A stretch of 26,085 nt of DNA from NCBI GenBank assembly GCA_964487685.1, contig CAZASA010000028.1, positions 1-26,085 on the forward strand, given 5' to 3'. Shown piece by piece: positions 23,991 through 26,085 of this stretch (within the stretch, counting starts at the first letter, position 1; the number at the start of each line of letters is the position of its first letter). The translations under genes and the position numbers were made by a program. The notes under the pieces are model-generated. The model was not told the DNA's origin and did no database searches. It saw nothing but the letters and a program-made list of their open reading frames with translations. This DNA is from JABDGZ01 sp964487685. Lineage in GTDB: Bacteria; Omnitrophota; Gorgyraeia; Zapsychrales; Fredricksoniimonadaceae.

Positions 23991-25352
23991 ATGTTAAGAG
24001 GGGTGATCATCACCATTTTATTTTCGTTGATAGGCCTAACCCAGGCTTCTTTGGCGTCAGTCTATTTAAGCGTTGACCCTGTTGACGGCAGCAGTAGTTT
24101 ACGGTTTGAAAAAACACCGGTTGCCCAACGCGAGAATAAAAAGGAGATCCATATCCGGGTCAACTCAACTAACCCGGGCCGATATCAGATCTTTCAAAGA
24201 GTGCTTGAACCCATTGTGAATGAACAGGGGGAAGCTATAAACCTTCAGGCCATCGAAACACAGACCTTGCCCAATTCCAATAGCTACGGGACGCTTTATC
24301 TGCAGAATTCAGATCATCTGGGTATGAGTGACCAGTTGCTATATTCTTCCAGCCAGGGCGGGCAAAGTGATATGTTCATTGTAGGCTATGCACTTAACCC
24401 GGACCTTATCACTTCCGCAGGAAATTTCAGGGGACGGCTTGTTTTTACAGTGATCAGCAATGGTGCCAGCGATCAGGTGACCATTAATGTGTTTTTACAG
24501 ACTTCTCCGAAACTGGTCGTATCGATCCAGGAGGCCCATGATCACGACAGGATCCATATCCGCGCAAAGGATACTAGCCCCAAAACAGCCAAGTATCTTA
24601 ATGTGTCTATTTCCGGAAACCATGGCCGCAAAATACGGATCTACCAGGAAGTTGATACCATGCCCCAAAATGAATCAGCTGAGCCATTAGGCGCGGGGGT
24701 CTTAGAAATTGACCCAGAAGGCCGAACGGATGGTTTGCATATACAGGGGCCAACCTCATTGGGACCTGGAAGGGTGCTCATTTATTCCAGTGATAAGAGT
24801 GAGGACAATTTTTCGGTCTATTTTTATCTTAACCCTGCCCAGATCCAGGTGCAGGATGCCGGCACATACACCGGAAAAATAAAATATATCGTGGAAACCG
24901 GTCATAAGGACAGGGAATTTTCATTTGATATTAGATGCGATATACCGCCCGCATTCATCATCAACGTGACCTTGCCTCCCGGGGGAGTAAGTTTTACCCA
25001 TGTGCTTGCCAATAATCCTCCCCAGGAAAAGGAAGTGCTGGTCAATGTGCTTTCAAACCTTCATAAACCATATCAGGTCATTCAGGGCCTTCAAACAGCT
25101 ATGACTAATAACCAAGGAAAGGAGTTTGACAACAAATATTTTACCGTTGAGGTCCAAATACCGTCAGGACAAAAGGGCCAAACGGATTTTTCGGATTTTT
25201 CTCCCGTACAAACAGGGGATTATCCGGTTTATTCCTCCGATGCTCGGGGCAGTGGGGCCACTTTTACAGTGATCTATCGTTTACAAGGTTATGCCCAGAT
25301 GAGCGCCGGTGATTTCACAGTACCGATCAGTTTTTCATTAAATCAAAAGTAA
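23991..25352 (+). CDS. Secreted protein with three tandem ~148-residue beta-rich repeats
   Basis: I do not recognise this 453-residue protein. It has a signal peptide (1 to about 22, ending SLA) and then three divergent repeats (about 24-172, 173-320, 321-453). Each repeat has a Tyr-Gln or Tyr-Gln-like strand (RYQIFQR, RIYQEVD, PYQVIQG), a YSS motif at 118, 265 and 414, an F-x-V-x-Y-x-L strand, and an AG[NDT][FY] turn before a final strand. The spacing of 147-149 residues and strand pattern suggest Ig-like or fimbrial-type beta sandwiches. It has a strong GGAGG site and precedes a small pilin-like secreted protein by 21 nt, so the two probably act together at the surface or in the periplasm. 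It is not obviously a PapD-type chaperone. Confidence 0.75.
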   Translation: MLRGVIITILFSLIGLTQASLASVYLSVDPVDGSSSLRFEKTPVAQRENKKEIHIRVNSTNPGRYQIFQRVLEPIVNEQGEAINLQAIETQTLPNSNSYGTLYLQNSDHLGMSDQLLYSSSQGGQSDMFIVGYALNPDLITSAGNFRGRLVFTVISNGASDQVTINVFLQTSPKLVVSIQEAHDHDRIHIRAKDTSPKTAKYLNVSISGNHGRKIRIYQEVDTMPQNESAEPLGAGVLEIDPEGRTDGLHIQGPTSLGPGRVLIYSSDKSEDNFSVYFYLNPAQIQVQDAGTYTGKIKYIVETGHKDREFSFDIRCDIPPAFIINVTLPPGGVSFTHVLANNPPQEKEVLVNVLSNLHKPYQVIQGLQTAMTNNQGKEFDNKYFTVEVQIPSGQKGQTDFSDFSPVQTGDYPVYSSDARGSGATFTVIYRLQGYAQMSAGDFTVPISFSLNQK

Positions 25353-25373
25353 TTCTTTAACAAGGGGGGAAAC

Positions 25374-26021
25374 ATGACTAAAAAATTAAGTTTTATCCTG
25401 ACAGGCGTTTTTATGGTGTGTCAGATTGCAGTGGCTCAGGCAACTAATTTTACCGTATCAGCCTCTGTTCCGTTATCAACAGGCATTACAATGACCGTCA
25501 ACAAGGTTACGGTGGGTACAACAGGCGGTGTTACCTTTGTTGCCCAGCCGGCAGGTACCACTAATTTGCCTTTTGGTACCTTGACCTTGAACACGACCAC
25601 GAATACTTATGCTGATGGGGCACCAGGTGCTACTTTTTATTGGGCCATTGACTTGACACCGTCAAATGGTTCAGGGGTTGCCCAACCAACGGTAGGTTAT
25701 ACGGAAACCACTTCATTGCCTGCAGGCCAAACTCAGGGGTTGGGTTCAAGAGCTGGGATACAGTTTGCGAAAGTAACCAACAGCACTATTGAAACAGCCA
25801 TCTCCGGCGAGCACTATACGCTTGCCGCACTTGGCTCCGGCGTGACCGTGCCGTATACAGATGCTGCAGGCGGATTTATGAGGATGGATATCGGCCTGTG
25901 CACCGGGAATACAAACACTGCTAACGGAGCTGTTGATCCAACCGGATGTTTGCCGTTTTCACCTGCAGATTTACCGGCGACGTATTCAGGTACATTGAGC
26001 GTTACAGCAGCAGTCAATTAA
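25374..26021 (+). CDS. Small secreted beta-rich protein, pilin- or coat-like
   Basis: The 215-residue protein has a signal peptide (1-23, ending AQA) and a mature part rich in Thr, Gly, Ser and Ala. It starts TNFTVSASVPL and ends TYSGTLSVTAAVN, a terminal strand pattern shared with fimbrial subunits and spore-coat-U-like or DUF4402-like domains. Two Cys (176 and 192) near the C-terminus could form a disulfide; Cys16 is in the signal peptide. The ribosome site AAGGGGGG is very strong, stronger than that of the upstream triple-repeat gene, which fits a major structural subunit made in excess. A terminator-like hairpin follows closely. The pilin assignment is inference from composition and end motifs only. 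Confidence 0.7.
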   Translation: MTKKLSFILTGVFMVCQIAVAQATNFTVSASVPLSTGITMTVNKVTVGTTGGVTFVAQPAGTTNLPFGTLTLNTTTNTYADGAPGATFYWAIDLTPSNGSGVAQPTVGYTETTSLPAGQTQGLGSRAGIQFAKVTNSTIETAISGEHYTLAALGSGVTVPYTDAAGGFMRMDIGLCTGNTNTANGAVDPTGCLPFSPADLPATYSGTLSVTAAVN

Positions 26022-26025
26022 GGCC

Positions 26026-26064
26026 CTGACAAAAACATGGTTGTCAGTATTGTATTTTTATTTT
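26026..26064 (+). terminator. Probable intrinsic terminator after the secreted-protein operon
   Basis: The stem CTGACAA (26026-26032) / TTGTCAG (26041-26047), with an 8-nt loop, is followed by a T-rich stretch to about 26064. It lies 5 nt after the stop codon of the pilin-like gene. The stem is short and the T-run is interrupted by A and G, so termination may be partial. Confidence 0.55.
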
Positions 26065-26085
26065 CCCTGTGCGGTGGATGATCCC

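Noticed and set aside
1..26085. CRISPR arrays, insertion sequences, prophage or integrase genes
   Set aside because: I found no regularly spaced repeats, transposase or integrase motifs, or att-like duplications next to either tRNA.

Overview
This looks like a chromosomal segment from an uncultured-type, diderm (Gram-negative-like) bacterium with intermediate G+C by eye. The overall style recalls the PVC superphylum or Candidatus Omnitrophota: many polytopic GT-C glycosyltransferases, a GT9 heptosyltransferase-like protein, a pyrophosphate-type phosphofructokinase, and tightly overlapping housekeeping genes. That placement is an inference from gene content; no rRNA or other decisive marker is present.

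Layout. (1) 1-54: 3' half of a tRNA-Ser(UGA). (2) 65-2780, minus strand: a three-gene operon with ATGA overlaps, running SLC1-type dicarboxylate/acidic amino acid symporter, then a two-TM histidine kinase with almost no extracytoplasmic loop, then a single-domain response regulator. (3) 2835-15195, plus strand: a promoter and tRNA-Met(CAU), followed 10 nt later by an ArnT-like glycosyltransferase, an SNase-fold lipid-free secreted protein without the catalytic residues, tilS, (internal promoter) ftsH, folP, cdaA, a 32-codon remnant or microprotein matching the N-terminal anchor of CdaR/YbbR, pdxJ, acpS, nnrD, a YfhO-like membrane protein and a PMT-type glycosyltransferase. Most junctions overlap or are separated by a few bases. 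(4) 15202-16074, minus: a SAM methyltransferase with an N-terminal Cys4 ribbon. (5) 16134-20480, plus: a GT9 glycosyltransferase and two further GT-C-like membrane proteins. (6) 20471-23679, minus: PPi-type phosphofructokinase and recN, separated by 341 bp that hold a 20-bp perfect palindrome and a 142-bp element with ~37-40-bp inverted arms. (7) 23991-26021, plus: a secreted protein made of three ~148-residue repeats, followed by a small secreted pilin-like beta-rich protein and a probable terminator.

How the genes work together. Region 3 mixes translation fidelity (tRNA-Met, TilS), membrane proteolysis (FtsH), cofactor synthesis and repair (FolP, PdxJ, NnrD), acyl carrier activation (AcpS) and c-di-AMP signalling (CdaA), and then runs into envelope glycan assembly that continues through region 5. 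The lipid-linked-sugar GT-C enzymes, the GT9 enzyme and the methyltransferase plausibly build or decorate a surface glycan. Region 2 looks like a transporter-coupled carboxylate-sensing module, and region 7 like a surface or fimbria-like structure.

The most unusual items are the CdaR anchor reduced to a 32-residue ORF between cdaA and pdxJ, the tRNA-Met with a covarying A19-U56 tertiary pair, the large inverted-repeat element upstream of the phosphofructokinase gene, the transporter/kinase/regulator module, and the two-gene secreted triple-repeat system.
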